Below, piece by piece: positions 51,261 to 59,462 of a stretch of 64,000 nucleotides of DNA (its first letter is position 1; the number at the start of each line of letters is the position of its first letter). Below the pieces are notes generated by a model. It made no database searches. It saw nothing but the letters and a program-made list of their open reading frames with translations, and was not told where the DNA came from. The translations under genes and the position numbers were made by a program. The stretch comes from Bradyrhizobium diazoefficiens (GTDB taxonomy: Bacteria; Pseudomonadota; Alphaproteobacteria; Rhizobiales; Xanthobacteraceae). The stretch covers positions 1,240,001-1,304,000 of the forward strand of contig NZ_CP067101.1 of NCBI RefSeq assembly GCF_016616425.1, in the 5' to 3' direction.

Positions 51261-52208
51261 ATGAAACGGACGATTTTCGGCGTGGCCGCGGCTTTTGCTC
51301 TGGCGGCGTCGGCACCTTGCGCGCAGGCGCAATCCTTCATCAACGTGCTGACCGGCGGGACTTCCGGCGTCTACTATCCGCTCGGGGTCGCGATCGGAAA
51401 AATCTACGGCGACAAGATTCCGAACGTTAAGACGCAGGTGCAAGCCACCAAGGCGTCGGTCGAGAATTTGATCCTGCTGCAGCAGGGCCGCGGCGAGCTG
51501 GCGTTCACGCTGGGTGATTCGCTCAAGGCCGCCTGGAACGGCGAGGAGGAGGCGGGCTTCAAAACCAAGCTCGACAAGCTCAGGACCATCGGCGCGATCT
51601 ATCCGAACTACATCCAGATCGTCGCCACGGCCGACAGCGGCATCAAGACGCTGGCGGACCTCAAGGGCAAGAGCCTGTCAGTGGGTGCGCCGAAGTCGGG
51701 CACGGAGCTGAATTCGCGCGCGATCCTCGCGGCGGCCGGCATGAGCTACAAGGATCTCGGCAAGGTCGAATATCTGCCATTCGCCGAATCCGTCGATCTC
51801 ATGAAGAATCGCCAGCTCGCAGCGACGCTGCAATCGGCCGGCCTCGGCGTCGCCTCGCTGAAGGATCTGTCGACCTCGAGCCCGATCACGGTGGTGTCGG
51901 TGCCGAAGGAGACCGTCGACAAGATCGGCCCGCCCTTTATCGCAGCAACCATTCCGGCCAACACCTATGCCGGCCAGGATAAGGACGTGCCGACGGCTGC
52001 CGTCGTGAACTATCTCGTCACCAGCACGGCGGTGTCGGACGATCTCGCCTATCAGATGACCAAGCTGGTCTATGAGTCGCTGCCGGAGCTCGCCAATGCG
52101 CACGCGGCCGGTAAGGCGATCAAGCTCGAGACCGCGGCCAATGGCAGCCCGGTTCCGCTGCACCCTGGCGCGATCCGCTATTATAAGGAAAAAGGGCTGA
52201 TCAAGTAA
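51261..52208 (+). CDS. TAXI-family TRAP transporter solute-binding protein
   Basis: A 315-residue periplasmic protein with a signal peptide (AAAFALAASAPCAQAQ). It has the TAXI opening FINVLTGGTSGVYYPLGVAIGKI, QATKASVENLILLQQGRGELAFTLGDSL, LKGKSLSVGAPKSGTELNSRAIL and LHPGAIRYYKEKG at the end. It captures an unknown carboxylate or amino acid for the fused permease encoded 189 bases downstream. The ATG at 51261 gives the signal. Confidence 0.94.
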   Translation: MKRTIFGVAAAFALAASAPCAQAQSFINVLTGGTSGVYYPLGVAIGKIYGDKIPNVKTQVQATKASVENLILLQQGRGELAFTLGDSLKAAWNGEEEAGFKTKLDKLRTIGAIYPNYIQIVATADSGIKTLADLKGKSLSVGAPKSGTELNSRAILAAAGMSYKDLGKVEYLPFAESVDLMKNRQLAATLQSAGLGVASLKDLSTSSPITVVSVPKETVDKIGPPFIAATIPANTYAGQDKDVPTAAVVNYLVTSTAVSDDLAYQMTKLVYESLPELANAHAAGKAIKLETAANGSPVPLHPGAIRYYKEKGLIK

Positions 52209-52231
52209 GCTCGGCTCTCTCGCCGTCGGAC

Positions 52232-52342
52232 GTCATGGCCGGGCAAAAGCGCGAAGCGCGTCTTCGCGCAGATGTCCCGGCCATCCACGTTCTATGGCCA
52301 TAACCGGAATTGGTGGATGCCCGGGACAAGCCCGGGCATGAC
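52232..52342. repeat. Palindromic intergenic repeat, family 6
   Basis: The outer arms are GTCATGGCCGGG (52232) and CCCGGGCATGAC (ending 52342) with one mismatch, and inner arms GATGTCCCGGCCATCCAC and GGTGGATGCCCGGGACA are near complements. It separates the TAXI binding protein from its permease, where it may reduce transcription or stabilise the upstream message. Confidence 0.75.
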
Positions 52343-52396
52343 GGCACGGGTGGACCGTGCCAAGCTAAAAGCGCTGGACGGCTAAGGACAAATTGG

Positions 52397-54508
52397 ATGC
52401 TGGAAAAGGCAGAGGGTACGGCTGCGCCCGTCAAGGTCGAGTTCGACAATTTCGAGCACGGCTTCCCGGAAGGTTTCGGCCCGGGCTGGTGGGGGCATCT
52501 CGCCTACTGGATCGGCATCGCCTTCGCCACCTTCCAGCTCTATGTCGCCGCCTTCAACTATCTGCCGAGCCAGGTGGTGCGCGGCGTCCATGTCGGCTTC
52601 CTGCTCCTGCTCACTTTCGGCCTGATCGGCAATTTCACCGCCAGAAGCGATCTCGGCCGCGCGCTCGGCTGGGCGATCGGCGCCGCCGGCTTCTTCTGCG
52701 GGCTCTACCAGTGGATCTTCTACGCGGACCTGATCGCACGCGACGGCGATCCGACGCGGCTTGATCTCGTGGTCGGCACCCTGCTGGCGGTGCTGATCTT
52801 CGAAGGCACGCGGCGCTTGATGGGCGCGGCGCTGCCGCTGATGTGCGGCGCGTGCCTCGTCTACTGGTTCTTCGGGCAATATTTGCCGTCGCCGCTCAAC
52901 CACCGCGGCTACGACTTCGACCAGATCGTCACGCATCTGTCGTTCGGCACCGAAGGTTTTTACGGCGTGCCGATCTATGTGTCGGCGACCTACATCTTCC
53001 TGTTCATCCTGTTCGGCTCGTTCCTGGAGCGCGCCGGCATGATCCAGCTGTTCACCGACGTTTCGCTCGGCCTGTTCGGCCGCACCCGCGGCGGCCCGGC
53101 GAAAGTCGCGGTGTTCGCCTCGGGCATGATGGGCACGATCTCCGGCTCGGGCGTCGCCAATGTCGTGACCGTCGGCCAGTTCACGATTCCGCTGATGATC
53201 CGGTTCGGCTATCGCCGGGCGTTCGCCGCCGGCGTCGAGGCCACGGCCTCGATGGGCGGGCAGATCATGCCGCCGGTGATGGGCGCGGTCGCCTTCATCA
53301 TGGCCGAGACGCTCGGCGTGCAATATTCCGAGATCGTGAAAGCAGCGGCCATCCCGGCGATGCTCTACTTCGCGTCCGCCTTCTGGATGGTGCATCTGGA
53401 GGCCGGCAAGCACGGCCTCATCGGCATGAAGCGCTCGGAGACGCCGAGCGCGTGGCAGGCGCTGGTCAAGGGCTGGTATCTCGTGCTGCCGCTCGCGGCC
53501 CTGATCTACATGCTGTTCGAGGGCTTCACGCCGCTCTATGCCGGCAGCATGGGCCTCGCGCTGACAGTGGCGCTGATCCTGGGCGCCAGCATCACGGCGG
53601 GTGTCTCGGCAACAGTCATCCGCTACATCTTCTGGATCGGACTTGCGCTCGTCGTTGCTGCGCTCTCGCGTGACGGCCTTCAGATCGTGCCGGTCGCTTG
53701 CGTCGTCGCCGGGTTGATCGTGATCACCGCCTTCGTCCGCGGCGGCTTCGCGGCGTTGCGTGCCTGCCGCGATGCGCTGGCCGAGAGCGCCAAATCCGCC
53801 ATCACCGTCGGCATGGCCTGCGCCATCGTCGGCGTGATCATCGGCATGATGTCGCAGACCGGTGTCGGCACCATCTTCGGCGGCTGGGTCATCGGGCTCG
53901 GCGAGAAGAGCCTGTTCCTGGCGCTGATCATGACCATGCTGCTGTCGATCCTGCTCGGCACCGGCATCCCGACCATCCCGACCTACATCATCACCGCCGC
54001 GCTGGCCGCGCCGGCGCTGGCGAAGTTAGGGGTGCCGCTGATCGCGAGCCACATGTTCGCGTTCTACTACGGCATCATGGCCGACCTCTCGCCACCGGTG
54101 GCGCTGGCGGCGCTCGCAGCGGCGCCAATCGCGAAGGAGAATCCAGACAAGATCGGCTGGGAGGCGATGCGCATTGCGCTCGCCGGCTATGTCATCCCCT
54201 TCATCTTCGTCTATTCTCCGGCATTGATGCTCCAGGCCGGCGATCCCATGGCGGCCAAGCTCGGCTTCTACGGTGCGGTGGCGCTGGCGGCTTTGAAGGC
54301 GCTGGCGGCGATCGCCTTGTTCGGCATGGTGGCGATCGGCTTCCTGTTCACGCGGCTGACGCTGATCGAGCGCCTCGTCGCGCTCGGCGCCGCGTTCTGC
54401 CTGCTCGGCGATTTCCCGTTCAGCGATACTGCGGGTTTCGTGCTGACGGTGACGGTCGTGCTGTGGCAATGGCGGCAGCGCCCGCTGTCGCCGGTCGAGG
54501 CGGCGTGA
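52397..54508 (+). CDS. TRAP transporter fused permease subunit (TAXI type)
   Basis: A 703-residue membrane protein joining the small four-helix (DctQ-like) and large (DctM-like) subunits. Helices begin at about residue 25. The DctM hallmark segments include GTISGSGVANVVTVGQFTIPLMIRFGYRRAFAAGVEATASMGGQIMPPVMGAVAFIMAE and LGTGIPTIPTYIITAALAAPAL. It takes substrate from the TAXI protein using an ion gradient. The start ATG 52397 (MLEKAEG) is in the conserved position. The stop overlaps the DUF1850 gene by GTGA. Confidence 0.95.
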   Translation: MLEKAEGTAAPVKVEFDNFEHGFPEGFGPGWWGHLAYWIGIAFATFQLYVAAFNYLPSQVVRGVHVGFLLLLTFGLIGNFTARSDLGRALGWAIGAAGFFCGLYQWIFYADLIARDGDPTRLDLVVGTLLAVLIFEGTRRLMGAALPLMCGACLVYWFFGQYLPSPLNHRGYDFDQIVTHLSFGTEGFYGVPIYVSATYIFLFILFGSFLERAGMIQLFTDVSLGLFGRTRGGPAKVAVFASGMMGTISGSGVANVVTVGQFTIPLMIRFGYRRAFAAGVEATASMGGQIMPPVMGAVAFIMAETLGVQYSEIVKAAAIPAMLYFASAFWMVHLEAGKHGLIGMKRSETPSAWQALVKGWYLVLPLAALIYMLFEGFTPLYAGSMGLALTVALILGASITAGVSATVIRYIFWIGLALVVAALSRDGLQIVPVACVVAGLIVITAFVRGGFAALRACRDALAESAKSAITVGMACAIVGVIIGMMSQTGVGTIFGGWVIGLGEKSLFLALIMTMLLSILLGTGIPTIPTYIITAALAAPALAKLGVPLIASHMFAFYYGIMADLSPPVALAALAAAPIAKENPDKIGWEAMRIALAGYVIPFIFVYSPALMLQAGDPMAAKLGFYGAVALAALKALAAIALFGMVAIGFLFTRLTLIERLVALGAAFCLLGDFPFSDTAGFVLTVTVVLWQWRQRPLSPVEAA

Positions 54509-54882
54509 GCCTCTGTTTCCTGACAGCGGGGGGCGTGAAGGCGCTGGCGCTCGCCGTCTTCACGCTGGCCTGGACGCATTCGATCGAGAAGGTCGAGTGG
54601 CAGGAGGACTGGCGCGTCACGCCACATGGTCTCGAACTTGTGCAGGCGAGGGTGAAGGGCTCCGGCGCCGGCATGGAGCCGCCGCCCGAGGCGCGGCTCG
54701 TTGGCGGCTGGTTTCAATGGCAGCCGAAGCGGGCGCCGATGCAAGAGGTCGTGCTCGGCAATTCAGGCACTGCCGGCGAATGGCGGGTGTGCCATGATGG
54801 ACAGTGCCGGACGCTGTCGCAGATTGTCGGCCATCCGGTCGGTGCAAACGTGACGAAGATGAAGGTCTGCAACGATCCGTAG
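54505..54882 (+). CDS. DUF1850 protein of the TAXI-TRAP operon
   Basis: A 125-residue protein starting at GTG 54505, overlapping the permease stop by four bases. It has a hydrophobic stretch near the start (GVKALALAVFTLAWTHSIEK), the family segments WTHSIEKVEWQEDWRVTPHGLELVQARVKGSGAGMEPPPEA, and GEWRVCHDGQCRTL with two cysteines. DUF1850 genes are strongly linked to TAXI-TRAP permeases, so it is likely an accessory component of uptake. Mechanism unknown. Confidence 0.88.
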   Translation: MSLCFLTAGGVKALALAVFTLAWTHSIEKVEWQEDWRVTPHGLELVQARVKGSGAGMEPPPEARLVGGWFQWQPKRAPMQEVVLGNSGTAGEWRVCHDGQCRTLSQIVGHPVGANVTKMKVCNDP

Positions 54883-54934
54883 GCCGGATATCGCTTCCGT
54901 TATCGGGCTACAAGAACAACAAGGGAGAAACGCG

Positions 54935-55741
54935 ATGGATCGGCTCAAGGGAAAGGTTGCGATGGTGGTGGGGGCCGGCTCGATCGGGCCCGGCTGGGGC
55001 AACGGCAAGGCGACCGCGGTGACCTTTGCGCGCGAGGGGGCGCAGGTGCTTTGCGTCGACCGCAACAGTGCGGCGGCCGAGGAAACCGCCAAGATCATCA
55101 ATGACGAAGGCGGCAAGGCGACCGCCTTCACGGCGGACGTGTCCCGGCCAGCCGAGGTCGAGGCGATGGTGGCGGCGTGCCTGAAGGCCTATGGCCGTAT
55201 CGACGTGCTCGACAACAATGTCGGAATTGCCGAGATGGGCAGCGTGGTCGAGGTGACCGAGGAAAGCTGGGACCGAGTCTTCAGCGTCAACCTCAAGAGC
55301 GCCTATTTCGCCATGAAGCACGTCATACCCGTCATGGTGAAGCAGGGCGGCGGCTCGATCATCAACATCTCCTCGATCGCCTCGATCCGCCATATGGGCA
55401 TCTCCTACGTGACCTACGGCACCTCGAAAGCGGCCATGAACCAGATGACGCGCACCACCGCGATCGAATTCGCGCGCCATCATGTCCGCGTCAACGCGAT
55501 CCTGCCCGGCCTGATGAAGACGCCGATGGTCGAACATTCCGCAGGCCTCGCCGCCAGCTACGCCAAGGGCGACGTCGAGGCGATGTGGCGCGCCCGCGAC
55601 GCGCAAGTGCCGATGGGCCACATGGGCGATGCGTTCGACGTCGCCAACGCCGCGCTGTTTCTGGCGTCGGACGAGTCGAAATATGTGACGGGAATCGAGT
55701 TCGTGGTCGACGGCGGGATCACCTGCAAGGCGGGGGCATAG
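54935..55741 (+). CDS. Short-chain dehydrogenase/reductase (SDR)
   Basis: A 268-residue classical SDR. It shows GKVAMVVGAGSIGPGWGNGKATAVTFAREGA (cofactor glycine motif), VLDNNVGIAEMG (in place of NNAG), catalytic Ser in NISSIAS, YxxxK as YGTSKAA and the usual C-terminal SDESKYVTGIEFVVDGGITCKAG. A ribosome-binding site (GGGAGA) lies before the ATG. The replacement of NNAG by NNVG is minor. Substrate unknown; it follows the TRAP operon by 52 bases and may act on the imported compound. Confidence 0.93.
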   Translation: MDRLKGKVAMVVGAGSIGPGWGNGKATAVTFAREGAQVLCVDRNSAAAEETAKIINDEGGKATAFTADVSRPAEVEAMVAACLKAYGRIDVLDNNVGIAEMGSVVEVTEESWDRVFSVNLKSAYFAMKHVIPVMVKQGGGSIINISSIASIRHMGISYVTYGTSKAAMNQMTRTTAIEFARHHVRVNAILPGLMKTPMVEHSAGLAASYAKGDVEAMWRARDAQVPMGHMGDAFDVANAALFLASDESKYVTGIEFVVDGGITCKAGA

Positions 55742-55749
55742 CCCCAATC

Positions 55750-55917
55750 TCGTCGTCCCGGACAAGCGCGCCTCGAGCGCGCGCAGATCCGGGACCCATA
55801 ACCACAGGCAGGCGTTGCCGTACGAGTTGGTAACTCCGAGTCGTCGTCAAACCACATGCTGTGGTTTATGGGTCCCGGATCGGCGCTCCGCTTCGCTGCG
55901 CTTGTCCGGGACGACGA
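55750..55917. repeat. Palindromic intergenic repeat, family 7
   Basis: Perfect 19-base inverted arms, TCGTCGTCCCGGACAAGCG (55750-55768) and its complement (55899-55917), around GATCCGGGACCCATAA/TTATGGGTCCCGGATC arms. A related small palindrome with 13-base arms, TCCGCTGTCGTCC, lies at 56742-56798. Confidence 0.82.
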
Positions 55918-55933
55918 CGGAGGTTTTGGCCGC

Positions 55934-56704
55934 CTACTGCGCCAGCGCCAGAATCCCGCCGGCGAACGAATGCCATGCGGCGGTCTCGCTAATCGGCCAG
56001 TTCAAGACCTTCACCGCCAGCAGCGCGAGCGTGCCGTAGATGTAGACCGGATGCACACGCCCTTCGGTGCGCCAGTCGCGTACGATGGCGACGACAAGCA
56101 GAAGGGAGGCGACGACGGCCGGTGCGATCGTCACCGGCACCGGCGGCGGGCCGGGCGGTCCCGGAGGCGCCAGGAAGGTGAGGAACCAGCGTGCGATGGC
56201 GGCATCGAGGATCGAGACCGCCGCCAGCAGCATCAGCCGCTTGTGAATCTCGGGCTTGCGCGTGTTCATGATCGCGAGCACGAATACGACCGCGAAGAAC
56301 GCGATTCCGGTCATCGGCACGATCGAGAAGGCGATGCCGGCCTCGCGCTGCCCGAGCGCTGCGGAATGCTGCATCACGTGAACGGAGGCGAGGAACCCGA
56401 AGATCGTCATCGCAGTCGCGAGCGACACGCCGGCGATGCCGAGCGAGCGGTGATTGACCACGCGGCCGGAGGCCGCGAGCCAGGTCTGGAGCACGAGATA
56501 CAGAGACCAGGTGAAGAACAAGAGTCCGTGAAAGTGAATCACGGGGCTCGTGGACAACGTCCGGTTGGCGAGCGGCACCCAATAGGTCGGCGCGAACCCG
56601 AGAAACGCGGTGGCGGCGCAGGCCAGGGACATATGGAGATAAAAATATCGTGCAGGCGACGCATCTCGCGCGCGGACACGACGGTCGTCGGTCAGGGTCG
56701 TCAT
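55934..56704 (-). CDS. Multi-pass membrane protein, unknown function
   Basis: A 256-residue protein with about seven helices. It shows HMSLACAATAFLGFAPTYWVPL, then VIHFHGLLFFTWSLYLVLQTWLAASGRVVNHRSLGIAGV with a histidine pair, and KRLMLLAAVSILDAAIARW. A proline-rich loop (APPGPPGPPPVPV) precedes the last helices. The histidines in helices could bind heme or metal, but no named family is recognised. The start at 56704 is after the antiporter gene's end. Confidence 0.8.
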   Translation of the reverse strand: MTTLTDDRRVRARDASPARYFYLHMSLACAATAFLGFAPTYWVPLANRTLSTSPVIHFHGLLFFTWSLYLVLQTWLAASGRVVNHRSLGIAGVSLATAMTIFGFLASVHVMQHSAALGQREAGIAFSIVPMTGIAFFAVVFVLAIMNTRKPEIHKRLMLLAAVSILDAAIARWFLTFLAPPGPPGPPPVPVTIAPAVVASLLLVVAIVRDWRTEGRVHPVYIYGTLALLAVKVLNWPISETAAWHSFAGGILALAQ

Positions 56705-56741
56705 CAGCGGTGAGTCTGGAGACGCGGCGTTTGGTTCAAAC

Positions 56742-56798
56742 TCCGCTGTCGTCCCGGACCGGCGCGCTTTGGACGGGCTTGTCCCGGACGACAGCGGA
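56742..56798. repeat. Small palindromic repeat related to family 7
   Basis: Arms TCCGCTGTCGTCC (56742-56754) and GGACGACAGCGGA (56786-56798), perfect over 13 bases. It fills the gap between two minus-strand genes, so it may act as a transcription or processing signal after the antiporter gene. Confidence 0.75.
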
Positions 56799-56799
56799 A

Positions 56800-58377
56800 T
56801 CATCCCCCCGCGCTCAATTCTGCGCGATCGAGCTCCTCTTCGATCCGGTGGAAGGCGTCGTCGCCGATCACCTCGGTGGTGCGGAGTTCGAGGATCGATT
56901 TGCGCGCGGCCTCGATGGCGCGCCGGCGCAGGGGATCGGCGGGCAGTTCGCCATTGGCAATGCCCCCATTGGGATCGGTCTCGGCCTGCATCAGGATGGC
57001 GCGATATTCGAGCCGCAGGATTTCCGCCTCCTCCGACGGATCGCTCTCGATCGCATCGAGCGCTGCGCGATAGGCGACGGCGCGGGCGCGCGCGACTTCG
57101 GCGCCGACGGGATCGTCGTCTTCGAGGCCGAACGCCAGGATCAGCGGCCGCAGCGTCAGGCCCTGGATCACCAGTGATCCCAGCACCACTGCAAACGCGA
57201 TGAAGACGATGAAGTCGCGATGGGGAAAGTTCTCCGGCAGCGCGAAAGCGGTGGCGAGCGTGACGAGACCGCGCATGCCGCACCAGGAGATGATCAGGCC
57301 GCCTTTGGGCGAGGCGACGGCCTTGGCATCGTTCGGATGATAGGCCCCCTGCGCGACCAGAACGCGCAAGGTCGTGCGATAGAACGTCACCCAGCCGAGG
57401 CGGACCACGATCACGGTCAGCAGGATCCAGGCCGCGGCCACGCAATATTCCCAGCGCACGTCCGCATCGAGCCGGGTCCAGATCGGCCGCATCTGCATGC
57501 CGATCAGCATGAAGGCGAGCACGTTGAGCACGAACACCATCGTCTCCCAGACCGCATAGGACGGCACACGCAGCCGCGCCGGGATGCGCGCCGGGGCGGT
57601 GCGCGCAACCGTGATGGCGTAGACGACAATGGTGAGGATGCCGGAGAGGCCGAGATGCTCGGCGGCGATCCAGACCATGAAGGTGGTGGCGAATTGCATG
57701 ATGATGGCGCTCGGCGCCTCCCTCACCCGCTCCATGAACAGCGGAATGATACGGCCTGCGAGCAGGCCGGCGACGACGCTGCCGGCCAGCGCCAGCGCCA
57801 TGGTCGGCGCGACCTGGCTCCAGGTCAGATGCTCGGTAGCGACCGCGCCGACTGCAATGCGATAGATCAGCAGCGCGCTGGCATCGTTGAGCAGGCTTTC
57901 GCCCTCCAGCACCTTCACCATGCGGTAGGGCAGCTTGACCTGGCTCAGGATCGCGACCGCAGCGGCCGCATCGGGCGGCGCCACGATGGCACCGAGCGCG
58001 ACCGCGGCCGCCCACGGCATATCGGGCATCAGCCGGTGCGTGACGAAGGCGACACCGGCCGTGGTCAGGCCGACTGCGGCGACGACCAGGGTCGAGACTG
58101 GAACCCAGTTGTTGCGCAGATCCCGCAGCGAGGTGTCGAAGGCGGCATCGAGCAGCACCGGCGCGACAAAAAGCGCCAATGCCAGGTCCGGCTCCAATGC
58201 CCAGGACGGACTGGACGGCACGAAGGCGATCAGCGCACCGCCGATCGCAAGAAAGGTCGGGTAGGGGACCTTGATCCGCCGCGCCAGCGCCGATAAGCCA
58301 ACGGCGCCAAGCAGGAGCGCGATGATCCATTCGAATGTCGACACGATGATCCCCGAGGCCGATTTGAGCGGCGCCAC
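56800..58377 (-). CDS. Na+/H+ antiporter (CPA1 family)
   Basis: A 525-residue protein with 12 or so helices and a soluble tail. Motifs are LALFVAPVLLDAAFDTS, AIVAPPDAAAAVAILSQVKLP with the acidic residue of the ion site, VLEGESLLNDASALLIYR (the GESLLND signature) and SWCGMRGLVTLATAFALP. It exchanges Na+ (or K+) for protons at the inner membrane. The C-terminal 120 residues are cytoplasmic and helical. The membrane-protein gene at 55934-56704 lies 95 bases downstream on the same strand. Confidence 0.94.
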   Translation of the reverse strand: MAPLKSASGIIVSTFEWIIALLLGAVGLSALARRIKVPYPTFLAIGGALIAFVPSSPSWALEPDLALALFVAPVLLDAAFDTSLRDLRNNWVPVSTLVVAAVGLTTAGVAFVTHRLMPDMPWAAAVALGAIVAPPDAAAAVAILSQVKLPYRMVKVLEGESLLNDASALLIYRIAVGAVATEHLTWSQVAPTMALALAGSVVAGLLAGRIIPLFMERVREAPSAIIMQFATTFMVWIAAEHLGLSGILTIVVYAITVARTAPARIPARLRVPSYAVWETMVFVLNVLAFMLIGMQMRPIWTRLDADVRWEYCVAAAWILLTVIVVRLGWVTFYRTTLRVLVAQGAYHPNDAKAVASPKGGLIISWCGMRGLVTLATAFALPENFPHRDFIVFIAFAVVLGSLVIQGLTLRPLILAFGLEDDDPVGAEVARARAVAYRAALDAIESDPSEEAEILRLEYRAILMQAETDPNGGIANGELPADPLRRRAIEAARKSILELRTTEVIGDDAFHRIEEELDRAELSAGG

Positions 58378-58470
58378 AAGCTAGCACCAATCCGGCCGTA
58401 TGATGGATAGTGCGGCCCCGAGGCAAAACTTACGGCAAGACCGAAAGCAAGGCTTCCGACTGCAGCGAGC

Positions 58471-59235
58471 ATGCGTTTTCAAAAACTCATTCAATCGTCA
58501 GGTGCCGTATTGCTATGCGTGCTCTCGCTCGCCCCCGCTCACGCTGCGACCGGCGGTGAGCCGGTTGCGGTGATACAGCTCGACGTGGCGTCATGCCTCG
58601 CGGCGGCCGCGGCCGACGACATGGACAAGGCCGCGACGGCCTGCGCCGCGGTGATCGATCATGAGAAGACAGCGAAGGAAGATCTGATCAAGGCGCTGAT
58701 CGCGCGCGCGGCGCTCTATGCGCGCCACGACCAGGTCGACCGCGCCATCGCCGACGACAGCCGCGCGCTTTTGCTCGACCCGACGCTTGCCGACATCTTC
58801 AATGCGCGCGGCGAGCTCTGGCTCAAGAAGGGTGACAAGCCCAAGGCGGTGCGGGATTTCGGCGCGGCACTGAAGATCGATCCGAACCACGAGAAGGCCA
58901 AGGCCAATCACAAGGCGATGGCGCGTGAGCTCGAGCGGATCGGCGCGCAGATGGCCGTTGCCGGGAAGCCCAGCTTCAATTGCGCGCGAGCGCGTCGTGC
59001 GGTGGAAAAGGCGATCTGCGGCAATCCTGAGCTCGCCGATCTCGATCGCGAAATCTTTGCATCGAATGCCCGTGCGATCCGAAAGGCGCGCAACGCGGGC
59101 GAGGCCAGAGCGCTCCAGCGCGAGCAGGATGAGTTCATCGCGCGCCGCAATGCCGGTTTCGGCCAGCCGGGGTACGATTTGAAGAAGGCGATGCAGGAGC
59201 GGCTGGAGCGGATTAATGGCACGGATGGGCATTGA
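58471..59235 (+). CDS. TPR domain fused to LprI-like domain, secreted
   Basis: A 254-residue protein with a signal peptide (GAVLLCVLSLAPAHAA). It has two or three TPR units (DLIKALIARAALYARHDQVDRAIADDSRALLLDP, LADIFNARGELWLKKGDKPKAVRDFGAALKIDP), then a C-terminal LprI-type module: FNCARARRAVEKAICGNPELADLDREI...ALQREQDEFIARRN. LprI-like domains inhibit lysozyme or bind periplasmic proteins. This fusion suggests an envelope protective or scaffolding role, which is inference. It is divergent from the antiporter gene. Confidence 0.85.
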   Translation: MRFQKLIQSSGAVLLCVLSLAPAHAATGGEPVAVIQLDVASCLAAAAADDMDKAATACAAVIDHEKTAKEDLIKALIARAALYARHDQVDRAIADDSRALLLDPTLADIFNARGELWLKKGDKPKAVRDFGAALKIDPNHEKAKANHKAMARELERIGAQMAVAGKPSFNCARARRAVEKAICGNPELADLDREIFASNARAIRKARNAGEARALQREQDEFIARRNAGFGQPGYDLKKAMQERLERINGTDGH

Positions 59236-59462
59236 GATCGTCGCCTCTCCCCGTAGGAACGGGGGAGTGAAGCGCCGGTGCGGCAGCAGCGCGCCGTCTC
59301 GCCCCCATCCGCCGAAAGGCCCATCCTTTTCAGCTTGAACCGCGGCCCGTTCCCGGGAAAATAGCCGTCAAACAAGGCCGGCAATTGATCTTGGTCATGG
59401 CGGGACGCCTGTCCCGCCACAAGGGTCAGGGGCAGGCGAATAAAGGGAACGGGAGCGCGGGA

